Origin: Tissierella simiarum
Lineage (GTDB): Bacteria > Bacillota > Clostridia > Tissierellales > Tissierellaceae
Length of the DNA stretch: 64,000 bases
Assembly (NCBI RefSeq): GCF_018917865.1
Contig: NZ_JAHLPM010000009.1
Span: forward strand, 62,001-126,000
Direction: 5' to 3'
In this document: in pieces, positions 48,177 to 57,993 of the stretch
How the letters are laid out: the number at the start of each line of letters is the position of its first letter
How positions within the stretch are numbered: the stretch's first letter is position 1
Position numbers and translations under genes: made by a program
The notes under the pieces: model-generated
Told to the model about the DNA's origin: nothing
Seen by the model: the letters and a program-made list of their open reading frames with translations, nothing else
Databases searched by the model: none

Positions 48177-48821
48177 TTATTCTCTAAATTCTAAGTATCT
48201 TTCGAGTTTTCTTTTTACTCTCTGTAATGCATTATCAATGCTTTTTACATGCCTGTCCAATTCTTCTGCAATTTCTTGGTAAGACTTTCCGTCTATGTAA
48301 GCCATTAAAACTTCCCATTCTAAATCGCTTAAAAGTTCGCCAATTTTAGATTCCATAGAATCTAATTCTTCTCTGCTAATTATCAGCTCTTCTGGATCAG
48401 TTATCTTAACCCCTGATATTACGTCTAATAAAGTCCTATCTGATTCTTCATCATATATAGGTTTGTTAAGAGATACATAGGAATTTAAGGGAATATGCTT
48501 TTGTCTTGTGGCTGTTTTTATGGCAGTAATTATTTGTCTAGTAATACAAAGTTCTGCAAAAGCTTTGAAGGACGTAAGCTTGTCCTTATCATAATCACGT
48601 ATTGCTTTATAAAGACCAATCATTCCTTCTTGAACAATATCTTCCCTGTCAGCTCCTATAAGAAAATATGATCTAGCCTTACATCTTACAAAATTCTTAT
48701 ACTTATAGATTAAGTATTCTAACGCAAGAGGAACGCCACTTTTTGCTTCTTGTACAATGTCTTCATCATCCATGTTGTCATAGATAATCACATCTACTTC
48801 ATTGTATACGCCTAACCCCAC
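48177..48821 (-). CDS. sigH: RNA polymerase sigma-H factor (Spo0H)
   Basis: About 214 residues. The start is a GTG at 48821 or a TTG at 48824; both follow GGAGGGG, and the longer frame from 48860 would include that site. Region 2 (FVRCKARSYFLIGADREDIVQEGMIGLYKAIRDYD, residues about 40-75) and region 4 (LSDLEWEVLMAYIDGKSYQEIAEELDRHVKSIDNA) match SigH, which drives early sporulation and stationary-phase genes. The position yacP-sigH-(tuf)-rpmG-secE-nusG is standard. Confidence 0.94.
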   Translation of the reverse strand: MGLGVYNEVDVIIYDNMDDEDIVQEAKSGVPLALEYLIYKYKNFVRCKARSYFLIGADREDIVQEGMIGLYKAIRDYDKDKLTSFKAFAELCITRQIITAIKTATRQKHIPLNSYVSLNKPIYDEESDRTLLDVISGVKITDPEELIISREELDSMESKIGELLSDLEWEVLMAYIDGKSYQEIAEELDRHVKSIDNALQRVKRKLERYLEFRE

Positions 48822-48901
48822 CAAGCATCCCCTCCAAATTATATTTAATTCACCCCACACAATTAATTAAATTATAATTAAAACCTATGAATTAGTCAAG
48901 T

Positions 48902-49435
48902 TTATTCACTGTTATTTCCCCAATTATTAAGCTTATTTAAAGTATCTTCATCTAATCTTCCAATCAACAAGTCATTTTTTTGATTATTGGTTGTTCGATT
49001 ACGTTTCATAAGCTTTTTTTCATTAAATATTTCTACCTCCAATTCTCTAGCAGAAATACGAGTGCCTCCTCTTCCTAATATTATTTGCTGCTCCATCCAA
49101 TCCGAAGTAGCTACCCTTACTTTTTTTATCCTGCCTATTTCATCTAAGACTCTTTCTATATATTGATCTGCAGTTTCACTCTCTTTAGTGTAAACCACTT
49201 CTACTCCTTTAACACCGTATCTTTTTCCGCTATTCCCTTTTACTAAATGAGCGTCAAAAACTACTGTAATTTTAATTCCAGAATAATGCTGATACTCAGC
49301 CATTATTTCAACAAGCTCATTTCTTGCCACTTCTAAACTCATTTTACTTAAATCTTTAAGTTTTTCCCAAGAGTTTATTATATTGTAGCCATCTACAAAA
49401 AGATACTCTTTAGGTTTTTTATTTTTTGCTGCCAT
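48902..49435 (-). CDS. yacP: NYN-domain ribonuclease YacP (Rae1-like)
   Basis: 177 residues. NYN/PIN-like nuclease fold with YLFVDGYNIINSWEKL, ITVVFDAHLV and VYTKESETADQYIERVLDEI, whose aspartates bind metal. In B. subtilis the homologue Rae1 cleaves mRNA in the ribosomal A site. Its start overlaps the rlmB end by 17 bp, so the two are coupled. Confidence 0.92.
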   Translation of the reverse strand: MAAKNKKPKEYLFVDGYNIINSWEKLKDLSKMSLEVARNELVEIMAEYQHYSGIKITVVFDAHLVKGNSGKRYGVKGVEVVYTKESETADQYIERVLDEIGRIKKVRVATSDWMEQQIILGRGGTRISARELEVEIFNEKKLMKRNRTTNNQKNDLLIGRLDEDTLNKLNNWGNNSE

Positions 49436-50165
49436 ATTTTTGCCTTATAACTTCATATATTAATATGGAGGCAGCATTAGAAGCATTTAAGGAAGATATA
49501 TTACCCAGCATTGGAATTTTAACTAAAACATCGCATTTCTCTTTAACAAGTCTTGATATTCCTTTTCCTTCATTCCCTATAACCAAGGCTAATGATCCTG
49601 TTAAATTGGTATTAAAATGATATTCATTTCCTTCCATATCAGCACCATATATCCATAACCCCTTTTCCTTCAGATCATCTATGGTACTGGATATATTATT
49701 CACTTTAGCAACCAACATATGCTCTACTGCTCCAGCAGAACTTTTATATACAGTTTGAGTAACAGAAGCAGACCTTCTCTTTGGTATAATTATTCCATGA
49801 GCGCCTCCACATTCTGCTGTTCTAATGATGGCTCCTAAATTATGTGGATCTTCTATTCCATCTAAGATGATTATAAAAGGATCTTGATTTTTTTCTTTTG
49901 CACTGTAAAAAATTTCTTCAATAGAAGAATAACTATAGGAAGTGGCTAAAGCAGCCACTCCCTGATGTGAATTACCTTCCGCCAAGTTATCTAACTTGTT
50001 TTTATCTACTTGTTGAATAACTATATTCCTATCCTTCGCAATACCAATAATCTTATTTATGGACCCTTTATTATCTCCATTTAAAACATATATTTTCTCT
50101 ACCTCTTTATCAGATTTCAGAAGTTCAAGAACTGGATTTCGTCCTACAATATATTGCTCATTCAT
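49419..50165 (-). CDS. rlmB: 23S rRNA (guanosine-2'-O-)-methyltransferase RlmB (TrmH family)
   Basis: 248 residues. SPOUT methyltransferase with motifs LDGIEDPHNLGAIIRTAE, LVIGNEGKGISRLVKEKCD and IPMLGNISSLNASNAASILIYE, typical of the TrmH/RlmB knot, plus an N-terminal substrate-binding domain (IVGRNPVLELLKS). It uses SAM to methylate a conserved G of 23S rRNA; the exact target is inferred. Confidence 0.93.
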   Translation of the reverse strand: MNEQYIVGRNPVLELLKSDKEVEKIYVLNGDNKGSINKIIGIAKDRNIVIQQVDKNKLDNLAEGNSHQGVAALATSYSYSSIEEIFYSAKEKNQDPFIIILDGIEDPHNLGAIIRTAECGGAHGIIIPKRRSASVTQTVYKSSAGAVEHMLVAKVNNISSTIDDLKEKGLWIYGADMEGNEYHFNTNLTGSLALVIGNEGKGISRLVKEKCDVLVKIPMLGNISSLNASNAASILIYEVIRQKYGSKK

Positions 50166-50175
50166 TTTCTCGTTC

Positions 50176-51267
50176 CTACTTTCTATACTCTCTGCCTAAA
50201 GCGTCTGCTGTAAGTATAGCAGCATATACTTCTTCTTTAGTTACTTCAAAAGGCATATTATGAATAGTTTCTCCTGGAACACAACTTAATTCTGCTACTT
50301 CCATAATTTTTTCCTTAGAAACTTCCTTTATATTTAATTCTTCTAGTGTAATAGGTAATCCTATAGAGTCACAGAAAGATAAAACTTCTTCAATTTCATC
50401 TAAATCTGCATTTTCTAATACTAGTTGAACAAGAACACCAAAAGCTACTTTTTCTCCATGATATAAATTATGAGTTTCTTCTATGGCTGTAAATCCATTA
50501 TGAATAGCATGAGCTGCAGCCAATCCTCCACTTTCAAATCCAATTCCACTTAAATAAGTATTAGCTTCTATTATATTTTCTACTGCTTTTGTAGGCACTT
50601 TTTGCTCAATAGCCAATTTAGCTTTTAATCCTTCATTTAATAATGTATCATAGCATAGTTTAGCTAAAGCCATAGCAGCTTCTGTAGTATATCCTCCTGC
50701 CATGGTCTTAGAATTTGAACTTTTACTAGCTCTAGCTTCAAAATAAGTGGCTAAAGCATCTCCCATTCCTGCTACCAATAATCTTGCAGGAGCATTAGCA
50801 ACAGATTCATTGTCAATAAGAACTATATCAGGGTTCTTTGGTAACAATAAGTATTCTTCAAACATGCCGTCATCAGTGTATAAAACAGATAAAGCACTAC
50901 AAGGTGCATCTGTGCTAGCTATTGTAGGTACTATAACAACAGGCATTTTTTCATAATAAGCAACCGCTTTAGCTGTATCATGAATTTTTCCTCCTCCAAT
51001 GCCTATTACAACATCAGATTTTTTTTCTTCTAATATCTTTCTCAATCTATTTATTTCATTTTTTGAACATTCACCATTAAATATTTCAAAATATAAATTT
51101 CCTTCATTACCAAAACTTTCTTTTATCTTTTGACCAAATCTTTCCATCCCACTTTTGCTTATAATAACAAAAAATGAGTTCCCTAAATGGTTAACATGAT
51201 CCTTAATTCTATTTAATTCTCCATTTCCTTGTATATATTTACTTGGTGAAATAACTATTTTAGCCAT
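50176..51267 (-). CDS. gldA: Glycerol dehydrogenase-like iron/zinc alcohol dehydrogenase
   Basis: 363 residues. NAD-binding GIGGGKIHDTAKAVA and VPTIASTDAPCSALSVLYTDDG, with the metal ligands in GMGDALATYFEARA (Asp), AAHAIHNG and LYHGEKVAFG (His). It would interconvert glycerol and dihydroxyacetone with NAD. It is inserted between rlmB and thyX in an otherwise conserved yac-type cluster, with 10 bp to rlmB. Specificity for glycerol over other polyols is by family resemblance only. Confidence 0.88.
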   Translation of the reverse strand: MAKIVISPSKYIQGNGELNRIKDHVNHLGNSFFVIISKSGMERFGQKIKESFGNEGNLYFEIFNGECSKNEINRLRKILEEKKSDVVIGIGGGKIHDTAKAVAYYEKMPVVIVPTIASTDAPCSALSVLYTDDGMFEEYLLLPKNPDIVLIDNESVANAPARLLVAGMGDALATYFEARASKSSNSKTMAGGYTTEAAMALAKLCYDTLLNEGLKAKLAIEQKVPTKAVENIIEANTYLSGIGFESGGLAAAHAIHNGFTAIEETHNLYHGEKVAFGVLVQLVLENADLDEIEEVLSFCDSIGLPITLEELNIKEVSKEKIMEVAELSCVPGETIHNMPFEVTKEEVYAAILTADALGREYRK

Positions 51268-51313
51268 TTATACCACTCCTTTGTTTTTATCTTTTTATTT
51301 TTTGTTTTTATAT

Positions 51314-52075
51314 TTATAATTTACTAAACTTATCTCTAACTTCTATTATCTTTCCACAAGTCATTTTACCTTCTGGACAAGGTCCTCTTAAACAGCTAGG
51401 ACCTGCATTTTTAAACAGAATTGGATAAACTATCTTAACTTCTTTAAGCATTTCTACTGCTAATTCTCTTATTTCCCATTGGGCTCTATTACAACATCTA
51501 AGTTTAAAAAAGTTCATCAAGCTCCTTGTATTCATTGTAAATACTATTTTGGTTTCACAAGCATTAGGAAAGATGTATCTAGAATCTTCTATAGACTCCT
51601 TTTCACTTTTAAGTTTAGCTTCTTTTTCTCCTAAACCTTCTTTAATATATTTATCAAAATGTTCTTTAAATAACAAGTCTGTAATTTCATTATAATATTT
51701 TTGATCTTCTTCCATAGCTTCAATAAATAACTTTTTTGCCTTTGGATTGTTATTAATAGATGGAGGAATTATATATTCAAATTGATCTAGCTTTACATAT
51801 CTCTGAGATTGTTGTGAAAAGCTTGCAATTCTATGTCTTACTAATTGATGGGTTAGAGTTCGTGAAACTCCTTCAACTCCAAAGGTAAAAGTTACATGCT
51901 CTATGGGACTTTCATGTCCTAAATCTATTAATATTTTTAAAAATTTCTCTGTTTTTTCTTCATCTAGGTTTTCTTCTATTTGACTTATACCAGTAGGTGA
52001 ATAACAAAGTTTTGCTGCTGCAGCTATTAGTTTCTCTCCATCTGGAGTATATCTTAGAAGTTCTACTTTAGCCAT
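51314..52075 (-). CDS. thyX: FAD-dependent thymidylate synthase ThyX
   Basis: 253 residues. The ThyX signature [14 protein letters not shown] is exact ([16 protein letters not shown]), with the [18 protein letters not shown] and [21 protein letters not shown] elements. It makes dTMP from dUMP using methylene-THF and reduced FAD, so the cell does not need ThyA for this step. Its location between cysS-mrnC and rlmB is common in Clostridia. GGGGG precedes the ATG. Confidence 0.97.
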   Translation of the reverse strand: MAKVELLRYTPDGEKLIAAAAKLCYSPTGISQIEENLDEEKTEKFLKILIDLGHESPIEHVTFTFGVEGVSRTLTHQLVRHRIASFSQQSQRYVKLDQFEYIIPPSINNNPKAKKLFIEAMEEDQKYYNEITDLLFKEHFDKYIKEGLGEKEAKLKSEKESIEDSRYIFPNACETKIVFTMNTRSLMNFFKLRCCNRAQWEIRELAVEMLKEVKIVYPILFKNAGPSCLRGPCPEGKMTCGKIIEVRDKFSKL

Positions 52076-52095
52076 ACTTATCCCCCTTTTTATCT

Positions 52096-52521
52096 TTAGT
52101 CTAGTTCTATGTGTGCTATTTTTTCAAACAATTGTCCCAATCGTTGATCTTGTTCTGTTAAATATAGATATCCCATTAAACTTTCTAAACCTGTAGCATA
52201 TTTATAATCTATCATATCTGCATTTTTGGGCATAGAGTTAGTTTTTGCATTTCTTCCTCTTTTCACTATATTTTTTTCTTCTTCACTAAGATTATCTTCT
52301 AATATATGGACAATTTGCGATTGTGCTTTAGCTTTTACATATTTTGTCGCTTCTTTATGAAGATTCTTTACTGGCAATCCTTTTTTCAATAAATAAGTAC
52401 GGATAAACAATTCGTATACTGCATCTCCTATATAAGCAAGTTGGAGTGGAGATAACATATTTACATCTTCTCCACTCAATTTTGTATTTATATTTCTAAA
52501 TAGATTAGTTTCTTTTTCCAT
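52096..52521 (-). CDS. mrnC: Mini-ribonuclease 3
   Basis: 141 residues, an RNase III domain without dsRNA-binding domain. [22 protein letters not shown] carries the catalytic aspartate region and [33 protein letters not shown] the second acidic motif (residues 89-121). It matures 23S rRNA in Firmicutes. It starts 3 bp after the cysS stop; its ribosome binding site lies within cysS. Confidence 0.95.
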   Translation of the reverse strand: MEKETNLFRNINTKLSGEDVNMLSPLQLAYIGDAVYELFIRTYLLKKGLPVKNLHKEATKYVKAKAQSQIVHILEDNLSEEEKNIVKRGRNAKTNSMPKNADMIDYKYATGLESLMGYLYLTEQDQRLGQLFEKIAHIELD

Positions 52522-52524
52522 AGG

Positions 52525-53922
52525 CTATATACGTTTCCACTTCACTCCTTCTTGAGTATCTTCTAAAATTATTCCTTTCTCTTTTAAAGCATCTCTAATT
52601 TCATCAGATAATTTATAATTCTTGTCTTTCCTTGCTTGAGACCTTTTTTCAATTAACTCTAATATTTCTTCTTCTAAAATTTCTTCTTTCTTTGATAATA
52701 TACCCAATATCTTTGAAAGTTCTATCAACATATTATAAGCTTCTTCTATTATCCTCTTATTACTTTGTTCATTTAAATAGGTATTTGTATATTTTACTAT
52801 TTCAAATAAAGAAGAAATAGCATCTGCCGTATTTAAGTCATCTTCCATACTCTCGATAAATTCTGTCTTATATTTATTTAAAGTTTCAATACTTGATTTC
52901 TCTTCTTCTGTCAGTAATCTTTCCTCAGCTTTATCTAATAGGTATTCTAAATTTTTCTTTCCATTGTATAATCTTTCTAATCCTTTTTGTGACTGCATTA
53001 AAACTTCTTTATTAAAGTTTACTGGGTTCCTATAATGGGCTGATAAAATAAAGAATCTAAGAGATTCTAAGTCAAATTCTTTTGCAATATCTTTTATTGT
53101 AAAGAAATTAAATTTTGATTTAGACATTTTTTCATTATCTACATTGACCATAGCATTATGCATCCAATAATTTGCAAAGGGCTTTTCAGTTAGAGTTTCA
53201 CTTTGAGCTATTTCATTCTCATGATGAGGAAATTGTAAATCTTCTCCTCCTGCATGAATATCTATGGTATCTCCTAATAAAGCCTTTGCCATAACTGAAC
53301 ATTCAATATGCCATCCTGGTCTACCTTTGCCCCAAGGGCTATCCCAAGAAGGTTCTCCCTCTTTTTCTTTTTTCCATAATGCAAAATCCATTGGGTTTTT
53401 CTTTTCTTCATTAACTTCTATTCTAGCACCACTTATTAAATCATCTACATTCTTCTTAGATAGTTTACCATAATCTTTAGCTTTTGCAATGTCAAAATAT
53501 ACATTTCCATCTATATCATAAGCAGAACCTTTTTCAGTAAGCCCTTTTATGAAGTCTATTATCTGATTAATAAAATCTGTAGCCCTAGGATGGATCGTTT
53601 CTTCTTCATATAAGTTTAATCCTTTAGCATCTTCTGTAAAAGCTTTAATATACCTATCAGCTATTTCTTTTACTGTAGTGCCTTCTTCATTGGCTTTCTG
53701 AATCATTTTATCATCAATGTCCGTAAAGTTTACTAAATATTTTACTTTATATCCTTTATAAATAAGAAATCTTCTTAAGGTGTCAAAAACTACTAAGGGT
53801 CTAGCATTTCCTACATGAATATAATTATAAACTGTAGGTCCACAGCTGTATATAGTTACTTGACCTTCTTTAACAGGTTTAAATTCTTCTTTTTTTCTTG
53901 TTAAAGTATTGTATAGTTTCAT
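52525..53922 (-). CDS. cysS: Cysteinyl-tRNA synthetase
   Basis: 465 residues, class I. HIGH-type motif YIHVGNARP (residues about 34-42), KMSKSKFNF, the zinc-binding CGPTVYN ... GWHIECS ... HHENEIAQ set, and the GGEDLQFPHHENE element are visible. A T-box leader with a TGC specifier codon lies immediately upstream, so expression rises when tRNA-Cys is uncharged. GGAGGATATAAT precedes the ATG. Confidence 0.97.
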   Translation of the reverse strand: MKLYNTLTRKKEEFKPVKEGQVTIYSCGPTVYNYIHVGNARPLVVFDTLRRFLIYKGYKVKYLVNFTDIDDKMIQKANEEGTTVKEIADRYIKAFTEDAKGLNLYEEETIHPRATDFINQIIDFIKGLTEKGSAYDIDGNVYFDIAKAKDYGKLSKKNVDDLISGARIEVNEEKKNPMDFALWKKEKEGEPSWDSPWGKGRPGWHIECSVMAKALLGDTIDIHAGGEDLQFPHHENEIAQSETLTEKPFANYWMHNAMVNVDNEKMSKSKFNFFTIKDIAKEFDLESLRFFILSAHYRNPVNFNKEVLMQSQKGLERLYNGKKNLEYLLDKAEERLLTEEEKSSIETLNKYKTEFIESMEDDLNTADAISSLFEIVKYTNTYLNEQSNKRIIEEAYNMLIELSKILGILSKKEEILEEEILELIEKRSQARKDKNYKLSDEIRDALKEKGIILEDTQEGVKWKRI

Positions 53923-54035
53923 ATTATATCCTCCTTTTTCATTTATTCAAAACATTTTAGTATTTTTTATAAAAGTATATTTAAAAATTTAACAGTATTT
54001 TTTAAGTCTAAATTTTATACTTTTCTGTTTATTAT

Positions 54036-54277
54036 AAAAAAATCGTCTCTACAAAATAAGAGACGATTTCAAAACCGCGGTTCCACTCTAATAGGATTCT
54101 TCCCACTTTTAATACAAATAACGGTGTAAACCGATTTACCTTACTCTCTTCAGGCAATAGTTCTAAGGTGCATTTCAGCTTAGTGCCTACTTAGAGTTTC
54201 TTTCAGCCTATGAAAACTCCTCTCTTTAAGGGCTTAAAAAGCTTACTTTCCTTATCAATACTTTTCTTATAAAGATT
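54036..54277 (-). promoter_or_regulatory. T-box riboswitch (tRNA-Cys) upstream of cysS
   Basis: This fills most of the 394-bp gap between gltX and cysS. The T-box core AGTGGAACCGCGG is at 54075-54087. The specifier codon reads TGC (54172-54170) in the context GAA-TGC-ACC. The terminator is AAATCGTCTC/GAGACGATTT followed by a T run (about 54036-54069). Uncharged tRNA-Cys would favour the antiterminator and cysS transcription. Confidence 0.92.
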
Positions 54278-54283
54278 ATCTTT

Positions 54284-54312
54284 ATTTTACATTAAAGTAA
54301 AAATATATTCAA
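54284..54312 (-). promoter_or_regulatory. Promoter of the cysS T-box transcript
   Basis: Minus-strand TTGAAT (54307-54312), 17-bp spacer and TAAAAT (54284-54289), starting 5 bp beyond the gltX stop. Confidence 0.7.
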
Positions 54313-54316
54313 CACT

Positions 54317-55804
54317 TTAAGCTTTTAAATACTTTTCTTCTATATATTCTATTCTTTTCAAGATGTTTTCTTTACCAAATAAATAAATAATATTAACCAA
54401 TTCTGGTCCATGAATGTTTCCTGTTAAAGTAACTCTTACTGGCATAAATAAATTTTTCCCTTTGATTCCAGTCGCTTTTTGGATAGTTTTCATTAAACCT
54501 TTAGCATAATCTTCATCAATTTTATCTACATTTTTTAATTCTTCTTTAAAAGCAGCTAATAATACGGGTACTTGTTCTCCTTTTAATACCTCTAAGGCTT
54601 CTTCATCTTCTAGTACTACTTCATCTTTAAAGAATATATCTACTTTATCTACAATTTCAGCTACAGTAGACAAACTTTCTTGAACAGTATGAACCAATAA
54701 TTTAGTCCAATCATAATTTTTTTCAACAAACTCATCATCAATATATCCAGCTTCTTTTAAATAAGGAATAGCTAATTCTGTAATTTTTTCTACAGAGGAA
54801 TTTCTTATATAATGACCATTCACCCAATCTAATTTATCCTTATCAAAGATTCCTCCAGTTTTTGAAACTCTCTCAAAGGAAAACTTTTCGATTAATTCTT
54901 CCATAGATAAAATCTCTTCATTATCTTCTGGACTCCATCCAACTAATGCTAAATAGTTTATCAATCCTTCTGGCAAATAGCCTTTTCCTTTGAAGTCTTC
55001 AACAGATACATCTCCATGACGCTTACTTAATTTTTTCCGTTCTTTATTTAATACTGTTGGAAGATGGACATAAGTAGGCTTTTCCCATCCAAAAACTTCA
55101 TATAAATAAACATGCTTTGGTGTAGAAGGCAGCCATTCTTCTCCTCTTACTATATGAGTGATATCCATTAAATGATCATCTATTACAACAGCCATATGAT
55201 AGGTAGGATACCCATCTGATTTTAAAAGTACTTGATCATCTACATCATCTGTATTTATAACTATATCGCCTCTTACTAAATCATGAAACTTAATGTCTTT
55301 ATTTGGAGGAAGTTTTAGTCTAACTACATATTCTTCTCCTTTAGCGATTCTTTCCTTAGCTTCTTCTAAAGATACATTTCTACAAAATCCATCATATTTA
55401 GGAACAAGCCCCTTAATTTTTTGTTCTTCTCTTACGGATTCCAGCCTTTCTTTGGAACAGAAACAATAATAAGCATGTCCCTTTTCTATTAGTTCATCTA
55501 CATATTTTCTATAAATTCCCAATCTTTCTGATTGAATATAAGGTCCATGATCACCCTTTTGTATAACTTGACCATTTTCTATAAATACACCTTCATCATA
55601 TTCAATTCCAGCCCAGTGTAAAGATTTAATTAAGTTTTCAATAGCACCCTCTACAAATCTAGTTTGATCTGTATCCTCTATTCTTAATATAAACTTTCCA
55701 TTATTATGTCTAGCAAATAAATAATTGTATAAAGCAGTCCTAAGTCCTCCAATATGTAAATATCCTGTAGGACTTGGTGCAAATCTTAGTCTTACTTCCT
55801 TCAA
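54317..55804 (-). CDS. gltX: Glutamyl-tRNA synthetase
   Basis: 495 residues from a TTG start about 10 bp after GGAGG. Class I motifs [18 protein letters not shown] (HIGH-type) and [12 protein letters not shown] (KMSKS-type) are intact, and [19 protein letters not shown] forms the zinc-like insert with YCFC. Whether it also charges tRNA-Gln depends on GatCAB elsewhere. No T-box precedes it. Confidence 0.97.
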   Translation of the reverse strand: MKEVRLRFAPSPTGYLHIGGLRTALYNYLFARHNNGKFILRIEDTDQTRFVEGAIENLIKSLHWAGIEYDEGVFIENGQVIQKGDHGPYIQSERLGIYRKYVDELIEKGHAYYCFCSKERLESVREEQKIKGLVPKYDGFCRNVSLEEAKERIAKGEEYVVRLKLPPNKDIKFHDLVRGDIVINTDDVDDQVLLKSDGYPTYHMAVVIDDHLMDITHIVRGEEWLPSTPKHVYLYEVFGWEKPTYVHLPTVLNKERKKLSKRHGDVSVEDFKGKGYLPEGLINYLALVGWSPEDNEEILSMEELIEKFSFERVSKTGGIFDKDKLDWVNGHYIRNSSVEKITELAIPYLKEAGYIDDEFVEKNYDWTKLLVHTVQESLSTVAEIVDKVDIFFKDEVVLEDEEALEVLKGEQVPVLLAAFKEELKNVDKIDEDYAKGLMKTIQKATGIKGKNLFMPVRVTLTGNIHGPELVNIIYLFGKENILKRIEYIEEKYLKA

Positions 55805-55879
55805 GACAATGACACCTCCTAAATTAATTACCTTATATTATATATCACTAAATTTTAAGTGTAAATATTACATGAAATA

Positions 55880-56734
55880 TTAACCAAAAATACGATTAAA
55901 TAATTGACCAATAGAATCTAGTATTTTACCCAAAAATGATTTTACTTCTTCACCTTGAACATTAACTTTATCAATTTTTTCTGATATACCTTTAAGTTGA
56001 ATCTTAATCTGATTAATGTCTAAGTTTAACTTAGATATACGCTTCATTAGACCAACTATTTGGTTTATCTGATTTTCAGTTAATTGAATTCCTAAGTCTT
56101 CTGCTGCTTGAATTACAACTTTCTTAATAGAGCCTTTATTCTTAATATTATTCTCTATTATATACATTTTTATATTACTCATTAATTCTTCCGCTTTTTG
56201 TTGTCCGATTTCATTTCCTAATATGGCTGTTTTAGCAATTTCTTCACTTGCGACTTCTTTTTCCTTATTTGTAACTTCTTCTCCAGTTATATCTTCAAAA
56301 GCTTTTATTATTCCCGTTAAAGCTGCAGTACCTGATACTTGCCTAGGACTGCCAACTTTGATTTTAGCATCCTTTACTCCAGCCGTGATTAAGGCATTTC
56401 TAAACATATCATCGGTTACCCAAGTTATATTAGTAGATTCTACTTGTATACCTTCACCTTCTCCTAACTTTTCTACGTAAGCAGAAGAAATGGATCTAGT
56501 TCCTAACAATTTCTCATCTACAAATTTTCCTAAATATTCTCTTTCTTCTTCATTTGTTATTTCAATTACCTTTGAGTCCTCTTTAGCCTCAAACAATTTA
56601 AGCATTTCCTTTTTCTCACCAGATGACAAATCCTTTCCCAAGACTACAATCTCTTGGTTTATATCTGCACCAAAGACCATCATTGGTATTAGTAATATTA
56701 AAGCCATTATACAAGACACTATTCTTTTTTTCAT
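55880..56734 (-). CDS. Secreted DUF1002-family protein
   Basis: 284 residues with a signal peptide (residues 1-22, MKKRIVSCIMALILLIPMMVFG). The mature part has the DUF1002 features I recall: a segment like VLGKDLSSGEKKEMLKLF, GTRSISSAYVEKLGEGEGI, NITWVTDDMFRNALITAGVKDA and PRQVSGTAALTGIIKAFEDI. The C-terminal 80 residues are helical and may form a coiled coil. Function is unknown in all homologues I know. GGAGGG precedes the ATG. Confidence 0.85.
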   Translation of the reverse strand: MKKRIVSCIMALILLIPMMVFGADINQEIVVLGKDLSSGEKKEMLKLFEAKEDSKVIEITNEEEREYLGKFVDEKLLGTRSISSAYVEKLGEGEGIQVESTNITWVTDDMFRNALITAGVKDAKIKVGSPRQVSGTAALTGIIKAFEDITGEEVTNKEKEVASEEIAKTAILGNEIGQQKAEELMSNIKMYIIENNIKNKGSIKKVVIQAAEDLGIQLTENQINQIVGLMKRISKLNLDINQIKIQLKGISEKIDKVNVQGEEVKSFLGKILDSIGQLFNRIFG

Positions 56735-56840
56735 ATTAATCCCTCCAACTTTATAAATAGGTCCTTAAAATAGGATAACCTATTATTAAACATTTTACAA
56801 GGATTCTATCCTATAACTATTATAGACAACAAAAAGTTTA

Positions 56841-56866
56841 AAAACCCTAGTTTTACTAGGGTTTTT
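56841..56866. terminator. Bidirectional-looking terminator between the small ORF and the DUF1002 gene
   Basis: AAAACCCTAG (56841-56850) pairs with CTAGGGTTTT (56856-56865), 5-nt loop, A and T runs at either side. In context it most likely ends the minus-strand transcript of the 57-residue gene. Confidence 0.75.
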
Positions 56867-56932
56867 ATTGGCTATATTAGATTCTAAGTATTATGGAAAA
56901 TGAACTTGTAAATTATTTGATCTAAAGAGTAA

Positions 56933-57106
56933 CTAATGAATATAGCAAGCTAATTCTTCTTTTTTTTCAAGCATCTGAATAAATTCTCTTTTTTCTTTTA
57001 AATGCTTTTCTAACTCTTCTTCTGTTAATATACCCCTTTCTTTTAACCCCATTAGAATTTCCATAGTTTCTTCACATAACTCTTTCAACATCATTTCCAC
57101 ACTCAT
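56933..57106 (-). CDS. Small hypothetical protein, 57 residues
   Basis: MSVEMMLKELCEETMEIL through EKKEELACYIH, highly charged, predicted all-helical, with two cysteines. An AGGTAGGGG sequence lies 5 bp before the ATG and a terminator follows about 70 bp later, so it looks like a real gene. I do not recognise the family. It sits between the AgrA-like regulator and DUF1002 and might be controlled by the former, but nothing in the sequence proves it. Confidence 0.6.
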   Translation of the reverse strand: MSVEMMLKELCEETMEILMGLKERGILTEEELEKHLKEKREFIQMLEKKEELACYIH

Positions 57107-57246
57107 GTAAACCCCTACCTTACTTGTTTTCTAATATTCTCCATTACCAGTATTATTATACAAATAACTATTTTTACCTTCTTACTTTTTTAAAAAGCCA
57201 AAATTGTAGTCTAACTAGCCATACGTTAAGTACATTTCTCCAAAAT

Positions 57247-57957
57247 CTAAAAAGGAAAGTACCTTTTCAACTGACTAAATCCCATTCTACTCATATAAGC
57301 TACCTTAGAAGAATTGTAAAATTCTATTTCATATACTCTATCTCCAATCTCCTTAATTCTTAGAATCTTATTTTTATTTACTAAATATGATTTATGTACT
57401 CTTATAAAACTACCCCCTAAAGTATCTTCAAAATAAGAAAGACTCTCCTTCGCTAAATAACTTTCTTTTTCTTCATGAATTATAGTATCTTTACCTGCCT
57501 TTTCTATATATATTATATTGCTTGGACATATAAAATATATCTCATTTTTATTTTTTATAATTAATTTTTCTTTAATACATTTTTCTTCTTCTAAAGATGT
57601 TAATAATCTATTTATTGTGTTTTTAAACCTAGTAATATTTATTGGTTTAAGTATATAGTCATAAGGATGAATAGCAAAAGAAGTTAATGCGTACTGATCA
57701 TATCCTGTGAGAAATATAATCTTTATTTTGGGATAATACTTATCAGTATATTTTCCTACATCTAAGCCATTATAGGAATCTTTTCCTAATTGAATATCTA
57801 ATAAGGCAATATGAATAATATTTTTCTCTAATATCTTTTTGTAGCTTTCTATAGATTTCGCTTTAAATATATTAAAATTAGGCCAATTTTCCGTAATAAG
57901 CTTTGATATAAATTCTATTGTATATAAATCATCCTCTAAAACTATAATATTAGCCAC
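57247..57957 (-). CDS. LytTR-family response regulator (AgrA-like)
   Basis: 236 residues from a GTG start at 57957, 7 bp after AAAGGAGG. Residues 1-115 are a receiver domain with the acidic pair LEDDL, phosphoacceptor aspartate in IALLDIQLG and lysine in YILKPIN. Residues 135-236 are a LytTR DNA-binding domain (IYIEKAGKDTIIH ... FIRVHKSYLVNKNKIL). It lies just downstream of a broken AgrC-like kinase. No agrB or agrD gene is adjacent, so the inducing signal is unknown. Confidence 0.92.
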   Translation of the reverse strand: MANIIVLEDDLYTIEFISKLITENWPNFNIFKAKSIESYKKILEKNIIHIALLDIQLGKDSYNGLDVGKYTDKYYPKIKIIFLTGYDQYALTSFAIHPYDYILKPINITRFKNTINRLLTSLEEEKCIKEKLIIKNKNEIYFICPSNIIYIEKAGKDTIIHEEKESYLAKESLSYFEDTLGGSFIRVHKSYLVNKNKILRIKEIGDRVYEIEFYNSSKVAYMSRMGFSQLKRYFPF

Positions 57958-57993
57958 GCTCTTGCCTCCTTTCGTAGTATTCAAAAACATTTT

